Shown here: one piece after another, positions 1 to 7,613 of the stretch
Layout of the letters: each line of letters starts with the position of its first letter
How positions within the stretch are numbered: position 1 is the first letter of the stretch
Source: Zopfochytrium polystomum
Taxonomy: Eukaryota; Chytridiomycota; Chytridiomycetes; Chytridiales; Chytridiaceae
Assembly: GCA_025765615.1 (NCBI GenBank)
Contig: JAIVFJ010000145.1
Span: 1 to 64,000, forward strand
Direction: 5' to 3'
Length of the DNA stretch: 64,000 nt
Notes under the pieces: model-generated
Told to the model about the DNA's origin: nothing
The model's input: the letters and a program-made list of their open reading frames with translations, nothing else
Database searches by the model: none
Program-made: the position numbers and the translations under genes

Positions 1-814
1 GCTGGTTTCCCCCACCACAAGTGGTGCCTTCTCTGACGAACCTGCCTCTCCTGTTCCTGATACTTTGGAGAGTTCCTCTCAAAGTACCCCCTCCCTTTTT
101 GACCCCCCAGGAGGCTCTGCTGCGTCTGCGACAGAACAGAACAGCAGAGTTGAAGAAGAAGAAGATGACACTCCACCACCGCTTGAAGAACTTAGCGACA
201 CTGATGATGAAGAAGATGACACTGTCATTGGAAAATCTCCCTCGCAACATAAGGAGAAAGCACCTGTCATCAACACTGAGACAGAAAATAGGGACAACAC
301 ACCAGTTATCCAAACACCTCTGGAAGAAATCACAGAGAACAAGGATAACAAGTCTGGATGCAGGAAGAGGATATAGGACACAAGGCTCAGTGGAGACCCT
401 CCCCAATTCTATTGTACCGCCCTCTTTTGAAGAAATGGCTAAGATAGAATGTCTTTTTGAATCAGATTCAGAAGAAACACTTGTAAATGAGGACAATATT
501 GAAGCTGTAGCTACTCCTGTAGCAGATATGCCTTGTTGTGATACAACACAAGGAGATAAACTGGAATATCTCCCACCTGAGTCCCAGATGACTGATGATG
601 AGATCTGAGCCAAACTCAAAACAGAGCATATTACTAAGACTTTTGGTGACGAGGTTGTAGCTCGCCTCAAAAATTTAGTATATCGCTATATCGATATCTT
701 CCGACCTGTAAAATTACTGGAAAGAAGTTTCCACCACCGCACACTATCAAACTCCAAGAAGGTGCGCGCATTCCTGCAAGCAACCCTTACCCTGAGGGCC
801 TTGGCAGAACTGAA
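1..814 (+). pseudogene. Degraded 5' part of a Ty3-type element (upstream of RT)
   Basis: This stretch leads directly into the reverse transcriptase that follows and probably encoded the gag/protease side of the same element. Acidic, Ser/Thr/Pro-rich peptides are readable in two overlapping frames (about 65-376 and 21-608), which points to a frameshift near 360. A TGA at 606-608 interrupts a frame that resumes in AKLKTEHITKTFGDEVV and YRYIDIF, which resembles the spacer between protease and RT in Ty3-type polyproteins. No zinc knuckle or protease active site is visible. The left end lies outside the window, so the LTR is not seen. The assignment rests mainly on position. Confidence 0.5.
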
Positions 815-2614
815 GTGTTATGCGAACATATTCAAAAAATGAAGGAAGCTAACGTGATTCGTGAAAGCAAATCCCCGTTTGCTGCTCCTGTTGTTTTAGC
901 AAAGAAACCTGATGGCTCATGGCGTTTCTGTGCTGACTTTCGTAAAGTTAACGAAATCACCATCAAAGACCGCTATCCGCTCCCACGAATAGAGGAGGTT
1001 TTTGATGCAATTAGTAATAAATATGTGTTCAGCGCTATGGATTTACTTAGTGGATTCTGGCAGATTCCTGTTGCTGAAGAAGACCGTCATAAGACCGCCT
1101 TCATTTCCTCACAAGGACTTCACGAGTTCAACGTTATGCCGTTTGGACTTTGTAACAGCCCTCCGACCTTTCAGAGAGCAATGGATCACGTCCTTGCTGG
1201 AATTAAGTGGTTATATTGTATGGTTTATGTCGACGATGTTGCAGTTTACTCAAACTCCATTGACGAACATTTCGTACACCTTGAAAGTGTTTTCTCCTGC
1301 TTCAGCGAATACAATCTTAAGCTGAAACCCTCTAAGTGCAATCTCTTTCACCTGGATCTCCCGTTCCTTGGACAGCGTATCTCCAAGGAAGGACTGCGTA
1401 AAGACCCCTCGAAGACTGTTAGCCTGGACGAGTACCCGACACCACGGACACTTAACCAGCTGCAACAGTTTCTTGGATTTGCGAATTACTTTAAGCGTTT
1501 TATCCAGAATTTCTCTGAGAAAGCTAAACCGCTGTATAACCTCCTTTCTGGAAAGAACCCTTTTGTTTGGGGGCCCTTTCAGGAAGAAGCCTTCAACAAC
1601 CTGCGACATGAGCCGAAACGAGACATCATTCTTGTGACTCCTGGTCCCAATGATAAGTTGCTCATTGAGTGTGATGCCTCTGGTTATGCCCTTGGAGCTG
1701 CACTCTATGTTGTGGACCCTGATGACCCACATAACCGTGAGAAATGGAAACCCGTTGAATTTGCATCAAGAGTTCTAAGTGAAGCAGAAACATGCTATTG
1801 GACTCACGACTGTGAAGGACTTGCCATAGTATGGGCTGTCGACACGTTTGAACGATACATCTTCAACCGCCCTGTGATTATTGAAACTGATCACGCACCT
1901 CTCATCCAGCTGTTCAAGAAAGGACCTCTGACTGGCTGTTTTGCACGATGGGCCTATGCGCTTTCTGACTATGACATCGAACTTGTTCATGTGTCAGGAA
2001 AACAGAACGTCGTTGCTGATGCTCTCTCACGTGTTTTTCTTGGACCTGCTGCCTGTAAAGAGAAACGCTTAGTTTTCACTGATGAAGCTGCAACTCAGAC
2101 AGATACCATTGAACCTGTGGTTCCCTCTGATAATGGAGACACAGCAAAAAAAGAGGTAGCCCCTGCTACCCACAACGAATTGAACCCTGAGACCAACATG
2201 TTGGACTCAGGAGATGAAGCTAAACCATTGCGCGAAGTATCTCTCTTTGACCCCACAATTCGGAAAGATATACTCCGCCACCATCTCCTACGACGGCATG
2301 AGCCTGCTGTTGTAGAAGTTTACGAACGGCCTAAATGGGTGCCTACCTTTAACATTTCCTCCTGGAATGTTAATGGTTTGTATTCCTGGCTTAGAGTTGC
2401 TCATAAATCTGGTGTCGCCTTTGCACAGCAAACCGACCCTGCCAAAAACTTGTTGACGAGTTATGCCAGATTAAAGGATGGAAGTGCTTGCTTTGCGATC
2501 CTCAAACTGGAAGCAATGGTGTCGCCACCTTTTACCGGCACTCCACTGACACTTGCCCAGGCATCTGGCTTTTGCACACCAAGGCTTCTTCCAGATGGAT
2601 TGACCACTACCTCG
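815..2614 (+). CDS. Ty3-type pol fragment: RT, RNase H and the start of an AP-endonuclease-like (EEP) domain
   Basis: Reverse transcriptase and RNase H of a Ty3/gypsy-type retroelement. RT motifs run in order: KPDGSWRFCADFRKVN, YPLPRIEEVF, FSAMDLLSGFWQI, MPFGLCNSPPTFQRAM and the catalytic YVDD near residue 140. RNase H follows with IECDASGYALGAAL, ETDHAPL and VADALSR. About 100 residues beyond RNase H the protein reads FNISSWNVNGLYSWL (about 2347-2391), then KSGVAFAQQTDP. This matches the N-terminal strand and Asn-bearing motif of AP endonuclease/exonuclease III proteins (SWNVxGLRAW). Integrase motifs are absent. The frame stays open to 2644, but the last codons lie in an unrelated copia-derived sequence, so the element is truncated at about 2614. 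The true N-terminus is uncertain because the frame is damaged upstream. Confidence 0.8.
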
Positions 2615-2669
2615 CAAATACAATTGTGTAAGCTCATTCCTTGATTGCTCCCCGGCGTTGAGGAGATGT
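2615..2669 (-). repeat. Copia leader fragment
   Basis: About 55 bp that matches 57022-57075 in the same orientation (shared CAAATACAATTGTGTAAGC and GGCGTTGAGGAGATG). That region is the inverted leader of a copia element. The fragment forms the junction between the truncated Ty3-type pol and the Tc1 transposon, so three element types meet within 60 bp. Confidence 0.6.
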
Positions 2670-2786
2670 ATGACTTGGGCTGGAGTGCTGAAAAGGGCGT
2701 TATAGAAGGAGTAATGGTCTCAGAACAATATGTGACTTATCCCTAACCTGGATGAAATGGGACTTGACCCTGCAGGAATTGCCTTT
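2670..2786 (+). pseudogene. Tc1/mariner transposase fragment, left part of the split copy
   Basis: Central part of a Tc1-like DDE transposase, readable as TWAGVL followed by a degraded stretch and PNLDEMG. It closely parallels 57977-58108 in the second copy. The chromovirus insertion at 2787 interrupts it, and its reading resumes at 6687 with FQQDNDPKH. In-frame stops and small indels show that it is dead. Confidence 0.7.
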
Positions 2787-2894
2787 TGTCAGGAACAGGG
2801 CAGGACAGGACAAGGCAGATAAGGAACTGAGAGGAGTGATGATTGTATTGGAAACAATAATTCACTTGAGGGATGGGACAGGTCCCCCATCCCC

Positions 2895-2902
2895 CTTTTA
2901 TA
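2895..2902 (-). promoter_or_regulatory. LTR TATA box
   Basis: TATAAAAG on the minus strand, 237 bp into the LTR in element orientation, downstream of the GAA/TTC arrays. The equivalents are 6437-6444 and 58465-58472. Its position fits a U3 core promoter. Confidence 0.65.
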
Positions 2903-2934
2903 CCTTTTGAGAGTCTTCCTTGTCAAGACTCAAA

Positions 2935-2947
2935 GAAAGTTCCAGAA
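2935..2947 (-). promoter_or_regulatory. Proximal heat-shock-element-like triplet in the LTR
   Basis: GAA-AG-TTC-CA-GAA, a perfect three-unit alternating array matching the HSF consensus (nGAAnnTTCnnGAAn). It lies 33 bp upstream of the LTR TATA box. Equivalent copies are at 6477-6489 and 58505-58517. Response to heat or stress is inferred from the motif only. Confidence 0.6.
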
Positions 2948-3012
2948 AGAGCAATTAGTAATACAATGATACCAATGATACCAATGACAACAAGACAAGT
3001 CAGGAAAGCAAA

Positions 3013-3121
3013 GAAGGTTCCAGAAGGTTCCACAAGGTTCCATGAAGGAATGTTCTAGAAGGTTCCAGAAGGTTCCAGAAGGTTCCATGAAGGAATGTTC
3101 TAGAAGGTTCCAGAGGTTTCC
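3013..3121 (-). promoter_or_regulatory. Distal heat-shock-element-like array in the LTR
   Basis: An array of GAA and TTC units at 5 bp spacing near the start of U3. Positions 3048-3085 hold eight perfectly alternating units (GAA TTC GAA TTC GAA TTC GAA TTC, each separated by two bases). Partial arrays flank it. The same array is at 6555-6663 and 58583-58691, and a reduced four-unit version sits in the short solo LTR near 56519-56540. Three units already make a canonical HSE. Confidence 0.65.
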
Positions 3122-3139
3122 AGAGGGTGATTCATAACA

Positions 3140-5449
3140 TCATCTCCCCCTTTTAGGCCTCTTCTGCAACTTGGTGGGGTACCTGGTCTTAAACTCGAGC
3201 AGAAGGTCTTGGCAGTGAGTGAGGTTTGACTCAGGCTCCCAGGTGTTGTCAGCATCTGAGTAACCTTTCCACTTAACAAGGAACTTGAGTGTCCTTCCAA
3301 ACCACTTGGCATCCAAGATTTGTTCAACCTCAAATTCCTCTTCACCTTCTACCTCAACTGGAGGAGGAGGAGGAACAACTCTGCCTGGAATGGAATTGGC
3401 CACAAACTTCTCTAAAAGGCTGACATGGAAAACTGGGTGGATCTTCATGGATGCAGGGAGATCCAGCTTGAAGGTGACTGGATTGATTTGCTCCAAGATC
3501 TTGAAAGGACCCAACTTGAGGTTGTCTAGCTTGGGACTTGGTCTTTTGGTCTGCAAGTTCTTCCTCAGAAGCCAAACTTGCTGACCCACAGCAAGGTCAT
3601 GGTCCATTCTGTGAGTGTTGGCAAATCTTGAGGCATCTTCTTGGGCTTGCTTCAGGGTGGAGTCCAGGAAGGTGCTGATGATCTTGAGCTTATGTAAGTG
3701 TGAAGCCGCAGCAGGAGCTTGGACATTGGATAGGGTCTCTTGTCCCAGAAGATCTCCTCTTGGATTGAAGCCATAGGTTGCAAAGAAAGGAGATAGCTGG
3801 GTGCTTGAGTGGAGAGAATTGTTGAGAGCAAATTCTGCCAGTGGAAGGAGGGTGGGCCAATCATCCTGTTGATAGCTGACATAGCACCTCAAATACTGCT
3901 CCAGAGTCTGGTTTGTTCTTTCTGTTTGTCCATCAGTCTGAGGGTGATAAGCAGTTGACAGTTGAGACTTGATTCCAAGGGCTGCTGTGAGTGCTTTCCA
4001 AAATTGAGATCTGAACTGAGGTCCTCTGTCACTGATGATTGACTGAGGCAGCCCATGGAGCCTGAATATGTGCTGCAAAAACAGGTCTGCTGTTCCTTGT
4101 GCATCTATATTCTCAGTGCAGGGGATGAAATGGGCCAACTTTGTCCTTCTGCAGATGACAACAAGGATAGAGTCAAATCCATGGGATGGGGGCAGTTTCA
4201 CAATGAAGTCCATGGATATTGATGACCAAGGGCTGATGGCAATTGGGAGGGGCTCCAGAAGTCCATAGGGCTTGTGTCTGCTGGATTTGTTTCTTTGACA
4301 GGTTTCACAGCTGCTGACATAGTTCTTGATGTACTTCCTCATGCCCGGCCAGTAGAAGTCTCTGGAAACAAGCTCATATGTCTTGTGCTCTCCTGGGTGT
4401 CCAGCTGTTGCTGCATCATGCCTTGTCTTGAGTATCTCAAGTTTTTCCTCCTCTTGGCTGATTTGAATCTTGTGAGGCTTGGGGTCCTTGGAAATAGCAT
4501 GGGCCCACACACTGTCAGGAAACAGTGAAAGGTGTGTCTTGGATGGTGGGGTGAAACCATCTCCCCCTTCAGGTGCAAGGTCTGTCCTTCTGTGCTCATC
4601 AGTGGGGGGGCTTGAATTCTTGACTGGGAACTGCGATTCTTGAATCTTTGACTGAGGGTTCTGTTCTTGGCAAAGACTGTGAGCTGTGGAGCTTGAATCT
4701 TGAATTTGGACTGTGAACTGTGGTACTTGAATCTTTGACTGTGGGTTCTGTGAACTACAGACTTGGCGATGACTGTGAGCTCTATGAGCTGTACTGGAAT
4801 CTTGACTATGAACTGTGAACTGTGAAACTTGAATCTTGGCTGGCTGTGAATCTTGAATCAAGGGCTTGAGAGCATGAGACTTGGGGGCTTGACTTGAGTT
4901 TTGGGTGACTGTTCCAATTGGTGGAGGTTGGACTTGACCAGTGACCCAATCAATGTCAGGGTTCTGGGCTTGCAGCCATGGTAATCCCAGGATGACAGAG
5001 AATGTGGGTGAGCCAAGATCCAATACTTCCAGGTTGACCATGGATGGTGGAAAGTCTTGGATGTGGAGGTTTAGCTTGGTTTCATGGCTGATTTCCTTGA
5101 ACAGAGCATGATTGGCAAAGTGGACCTTGAGGGGTGTGGATTTCTTGATGGTGGGAATGGCACAAGACTTGGCAAGGGTGGCATCAATGATGTTGCAGGA
5201 TGATCCAGAGTCTATAAGGGCCTTGGTTGTGATGGTTGACTTGGGTGAGAGTTGAATCTTGACATCCATGGTGAGTTGGTGGGGCTTGGAATCTGAGGTG
5301 TTTGTGGTGCTGGTGGTGGTGATGAAACAGGGGCAGCTTGGAGGAGGGTCCAGGGAATTGCCCCTCAGTGAGCCTGGACCTGGGAGTTTGGGTGCTTCTT
5401 CCTTGGGCAGTCCTTGACAGCATGCTCCTTGGAGCCACAGTAAAAACAC
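3140..5449 (-). CDS. Chromovirus pol: protease, integrase and chromodomain, with RT-RNase H deleted
   Basis: An uninterrupted 769-residue frame in the -1 frame relative to gag, overlapping its end by about 85 bp, so expression by -1 frameshifting is plausible. The aspartic protease motif ALIDSGSSCNIID lies near residue 78. The protein then passes through a Gln/Ser-rich spacer and meets RTDLAPEGGDG near 4590, which in the related copy at 24-26 kb directly follows the end of RNase H (VADALSR). The integrase is complete: the HHCC finger region (H...CETCQRN), D in SISMDFIVKLPP, D in SDRGPQFRS, and E in HPQTDGQTERTNQ. A chromodomain (VEQILDAKWFGRTLKFLVKWKGY) ends the protein near 3190. The RT-RNase H gap is in frame, so this is an open deletion derivative rather than a decayed gene. 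Confidence 0.9.
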   Translation of the reverse strand: MFLLWLQGACCQGLPKEEAPKLPGPGSLRGNSLDPPPSCPCFITTTSTTNTSDSKPHQLTMDVKIQLSPKSTITTKALIDSGSSCNIIDATLAKSCAIPTIKKSTPLKVHFANHALFKEISHETKLNLHIQDFPPSMVNLEVLDLGSPTFSVILGLPWLQAQNPDIDWVTGQVQPPPIGTVTQNSSQAPKSHALKPLIQDSQPAKIQVSQFTVHSQDSSTAHRAHSHRQVCSSQNPQSKIQVPQFTVQIQDSSSTAHSLCQEQNPQSKIQESQFPVKNSSPPTDEHRRTDLAPEGGDGFTPPSKTHLSLFPDSVWAHAISKDPKPHKIQISQEEEKLEILKTRHDAATAGHPGEHKTYELVSRDFYWPGMRKYIKNYVSSCETCQRNKSSRHKPYGLLEPLPIAISPWSSISMDFIVKLPPSHGFDSILVVICRRTKLAHFIPCTENIDAQGTADLFLQHIFRLHGLPQSIISDRGPQFRSQFWKALTAALGIKSQLSTAYHPQTDGQTERTNQTLEQYLRCYVSYQQDDWPTLLPLAEFALNNSLHSSTQLSPFFATYGFNPRGDLLGQETLSNVQAPAAASHLHKLKIISTFLDSTLKQAQEDASRFANTHRMDHDLAVGQQVWLLRKNLQTKRPSPKLDNLKLGPFKILEQINPVTFKLDLPASMKIHPVFHVSLLEKFVANSIPGRVVPPPPPVEVEGEEEFEVEQILDAKWFGRTLKFLVKWKGYSDADNTWEPESNLTHCQDLLLEFKTRYPTKLQKRPKRGR

Positions 5450-6288
5450 AGTCCCTGCTGGGCCCTCCTTGTTTTCTCCTCTTGGCTCAGAGGACCCTTA
5501 GGAAGTGTCTCAACTGCATCCACTTGCATGGGTTCAGGAACTGTAAGAGCTTGAGGGACTGTGGTAGGTCTTGATGTAGTTCCTACTTGTCTTTGCTTCA
5601 GCCTCTTGGAGTAGAGTCTGTTGTCAATCTTGATGGCAAGGAGAATGTACTCTTCCAAGGTCTCAGGAATGTGCAGAGACTGGGAGAGCATGTCTTGGAT
5701 AGACTCATGGAGACCATCATGGTACAGCTCCATCAGAGCTGCATCATTGTATCCAGAGTCTCTGGCTAGTTGCTTGAATTGGTTGGTGTAGGCCACACAA
5801 GATTGCTTTCCTTGCTTGATATGCTTGAGCTTGGATCTTGCTGTCCAAGATGCGTAGGGGTCACCAAAGGTAGCTTCCAGCCCCTCCCAGAGCTCTTGCA
5901 GGGTGTTGGGCGTGCTTGGGAGAGATCTGTACCATGATTGAGCTTGACCAGACAGGAGGGTGCTTGTGAAAAGAACCTTGACTTGCTCACTGGGAAATCT
6001 TGAAGGTTGGAGAAGGATGACATTCTCCACAGTGGCCATAAAGTTCCTAAGGTCTTTGGCCAGCCCAGTGAACTTGTCAGGGCTGGGAACCTTGGGCTCT
6101 CTTGCTTGGTTGGCTTGGGGCAGGGGAAGAGCTTGATGTTCTTGTTGGTGAAGTTGTTGTTGAAGCTGGTGCTGCTGGTGAAGGACTTGTTCTTGAAGTT
6201 GGTGTGTCTGTCTTGAAAGGGCTTGTAATTGGTCCATCAAGGCTTGGAAGGCAGTTGCATCAGGGAAGGTGTTGTTTGGGTCAGACAT
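5365..6288 (-). CDS. Chromovirus gag with a CCHC zinc knuckle
   Basis: A 307-residue capsid/nucleocapsid protein. It has a Gln/His-rich coiled N-terminus (residues about 20-55), then a Ty3-type capsid region (FTGLAKDLRNFMATVENVI, AQSWYRSLPSTPNT, DPYASWTARSKLKHIKQG) and a CCHC knuckle CFYCGSKEHAVKDC near residues 280-293. The start is the first ATG about 40 bp inside the 5' LTR boundary. It presumably packages element RNA. It overlaps the pol frame, as is usual for Ty3-type elements. Confidence 0.9.
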   Translation of the reverse strand: MSDPNNTFPDATAFQALMDQLQALSRQTHQLQEQVLHQQHQLQQQLHQQEHQALPLPQANQAREPKVPSPDKFTGLAKDLRNFMATVENVILLQPSRFPSEQVKVLFTSTLLSGQAQSWYRSLPSTPNTLQELWEGLEATFGDPYASWTARSKLKHIKQGKQSCVAYTNQFKQLARDSGYNDAALMELYHDGLHESIQDMLSQSLHIPETLEEYILLAIKIDNRLYSKRLKQRQVGTTSRPTTVPQALTVPEPMQVDAVETLPKGPLSQEEKTRRAQQGLCFYCGSKEHAVKDCPRKKHPNSQVQAH

Positions 6289-6328
6289 GATGGCAGAGAG
6301 TAGTAGGAGAGGGTGAAGTGAATTATGA

Positions 6329-6681
6329 TGTCAGGAACAGGGCAGGACAGGACAAGGCAGATAAGGAACTGAGAGGAGTGATGATTGTATTGGAAACAAT
6401 AATTCACTTGAGGGATGGGACAGGTCCCCCATCCCCCTTTTATACCTTTTGAGAGTCTTCCTTGTCAAGACTCAAAGAAAGTTCCAGAAAGAGCAATTAG
6501 TAATACAATGATACCAATGATACCAATGACAACAAGACAAGTCAGGAAAGCAAAGAAGGTTCCAGAAGGTTCCACAAGGTTCCATGAAGGAATGTTCTAG
6601 AAGGTTCCAGAAGGTTCCAGAAGGTTCCATGAAGGAATGTTCTAGAAGGTTCCAGAGGTTTCCAGAGGGTGATTCATAACA
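6329..6681 (-). repeat. 5' LTR of the chromovirus
   Basis: 353 bp partner of 2787-3139, with TG...CA ends and the same TATA box (6437-6444) and GAA/TTC arrays (6477-6489 and 6555-6663). In this position it would drive transcription of gag and pol on the minus strand. Confidence 0.95.
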
Positions 6682-6686
6682 CCTTT

Positions 6687-7346
6687 CAGCAAGACAACGA
6701 TCCCAAGCACAAATCAAAATACACCAAAGGATGGCTGGATGATATAGGATTTCGTTGTGTTGAGTGGCCAGCTCAATCTCCACACCTAAATCCAATTGAG
6801 TAAGGTTTCATATCGATGCAATATCGCAAAGAAATGATGAGTGTCGTTATCGTATCTGGTTTGGCAGTACTGATCAGGCCAGGTGTTCTTATCGGGTGAA
6901 GGATTCAAGCCCCCACGATACCTACTTCAAAATCTCGATATTTATTGGTATCGATGTATCGATTTGAAACCTTACTATCAAGCATCTATGGAGAGATTTG
7001 AAAACTTGGCTGAATTCCTATGAAAGACCACCAACATCGAATGCAGCGCTCTGAGAGCGAATACGCTGCCAGTGGAGGCAAATTCCTCCCGAAGTTTGCC
7101 AGAACTTGATTGAAAGTATTCCTGGAAGGATTGCTGCTGTGATTGCAGCAGGTGGGCGTCACACTACATACTGAATAATTTTGTTGGACATCCACAAAAT
7201 TGGGCCAAGGGGAATGAAATTTTGGGAGCAGTTTAGTCTAATGCAAGGCAACATTTGCTGAATTTCTCAAATTTTATGATGGTCTTGTGCATGTGTGACA
7301 GCACTTGGCAGCTTCACAACATTGACCCAATTTGTGAGCTACTGTA
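6687..7346 (+). pseudogene. Tc1/mariner transposase, right part of the split copy, with 3' end
   Basis: Continues the transposase from 2786 with FQQDNDPKHKSKYTKGW and WPAQSPHLNPIE, the second catalytic Asp block and the DPNPIE region typical of Tc1 transposases. A small inverted-repeat element (6801-6974) interrupts it immediately after NPIE. The frame resumes with KHLWRDLKTW and ends with IPGRIAAVIAAGG. The 3' terminal sequence at about 7310-7346 (read inward as TACAGTAGCTCACAAATTG) resembles a Tc1-type inverted terminal repeat. Stops and insertions make it inactive. The second copy is at 57768-59219. Confidence 0.85.
6801..6974. mobile_element. Small inverted-repeat element (MITE-like) inside Tc1
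   Basis: 174 bp with imperfect terminal inverted repeats (TAAGGTTTCA at the left, TGAAACCTTA at the right) extending into ATCGATGCA-like sequence on both sides. It has no coding capacity and TA at both outer edges. It interrupts the Tc1 transposase at NPIE/HLW. The same element sits at the same place in the second Tc1 copy (58281-58812). Confidence 0.7.
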
Positions 7347-7613
7347 TACGCAGACCAACGCTAACCAAACCAAAATTTTTCACTTAGGGCTGTGACAGCA
7401 CAGTGATAGAGGCAATTATTTCCTCCTTGAACTAAACTCCGAGACCGACGGCACCGGTATCATTCCCAGCTTAGGCAATCTGGCACTTCATGGTGGTTAT
7501 GGTATTAACGCCGGGATTTGGTGAAATGTGTCTAAAAAATTCAGTACTTGTACAGGCAAATCCAAAAACCCGCTGCAATCCCGTTATTTAACGCCCAGCC
7601 CCCGCCACGAGCG
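7347..7613. other. Intergenic, no feature recognised
   Basis: About 270 bp between the Tc1 3' end and the stop codon of the DLT1-like gene. It presumably contains that gene's 3' UTR. I see no other element. Confidence 0.5.

Larger units (their letters stand above)
2787..3139 (-). repeat. 3' LTR of the chromovirus
   Basis: 353 bp. In element orientation it begins TGTTATGAATC and ends CCTGACA (TG...CA termini). It contains the heat-shock-element-like arrays and TATA box annotated separately. The same LTR occurs at 6329-6681, as a solo copy at 58357-58709, as a shorter solo copy at 56268-56565, and as fragments at 26652-26777 and 39632-39861. Confidence 0.95.
2787..6681 (-). mobile_element. Complete Ty3/gypsy chromovirus insertion lacking RT and RNase H
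   Basis: A 3,895 bp LTR element read on the minus strand. Its two LTRs are 353 bp each (2787-3139 and 6329-6681), and I see no differences between them by eye. The 5 bp direct repeat CCTTT at 2782-2786 and 6682-6686 is the target duplication. The interior encodes gag (5365-6288) and a pol frame (3140-5449) holding protease, integrase and chromodomain but no RT or RNase H. A purine tract (AAAGGGGGAGATGA) abuts the 3' LTR. No obvious tRNA primer site was recognised next to the 5' LTR. Matching LTRs and an intact target duplication argue for recent insertion, presumably with enzymes supplied in trans by a complete relative. Confidence 0.93.

Noticed and set aside
2617..2644. Last codons of the Ty3-type pol frame (SQIQLCKLIP) as a genuine C-terminus
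   Set aside because: The bases match copia leader sequence found at 57022-57075, so the frame simply runs into a neighbouring element.
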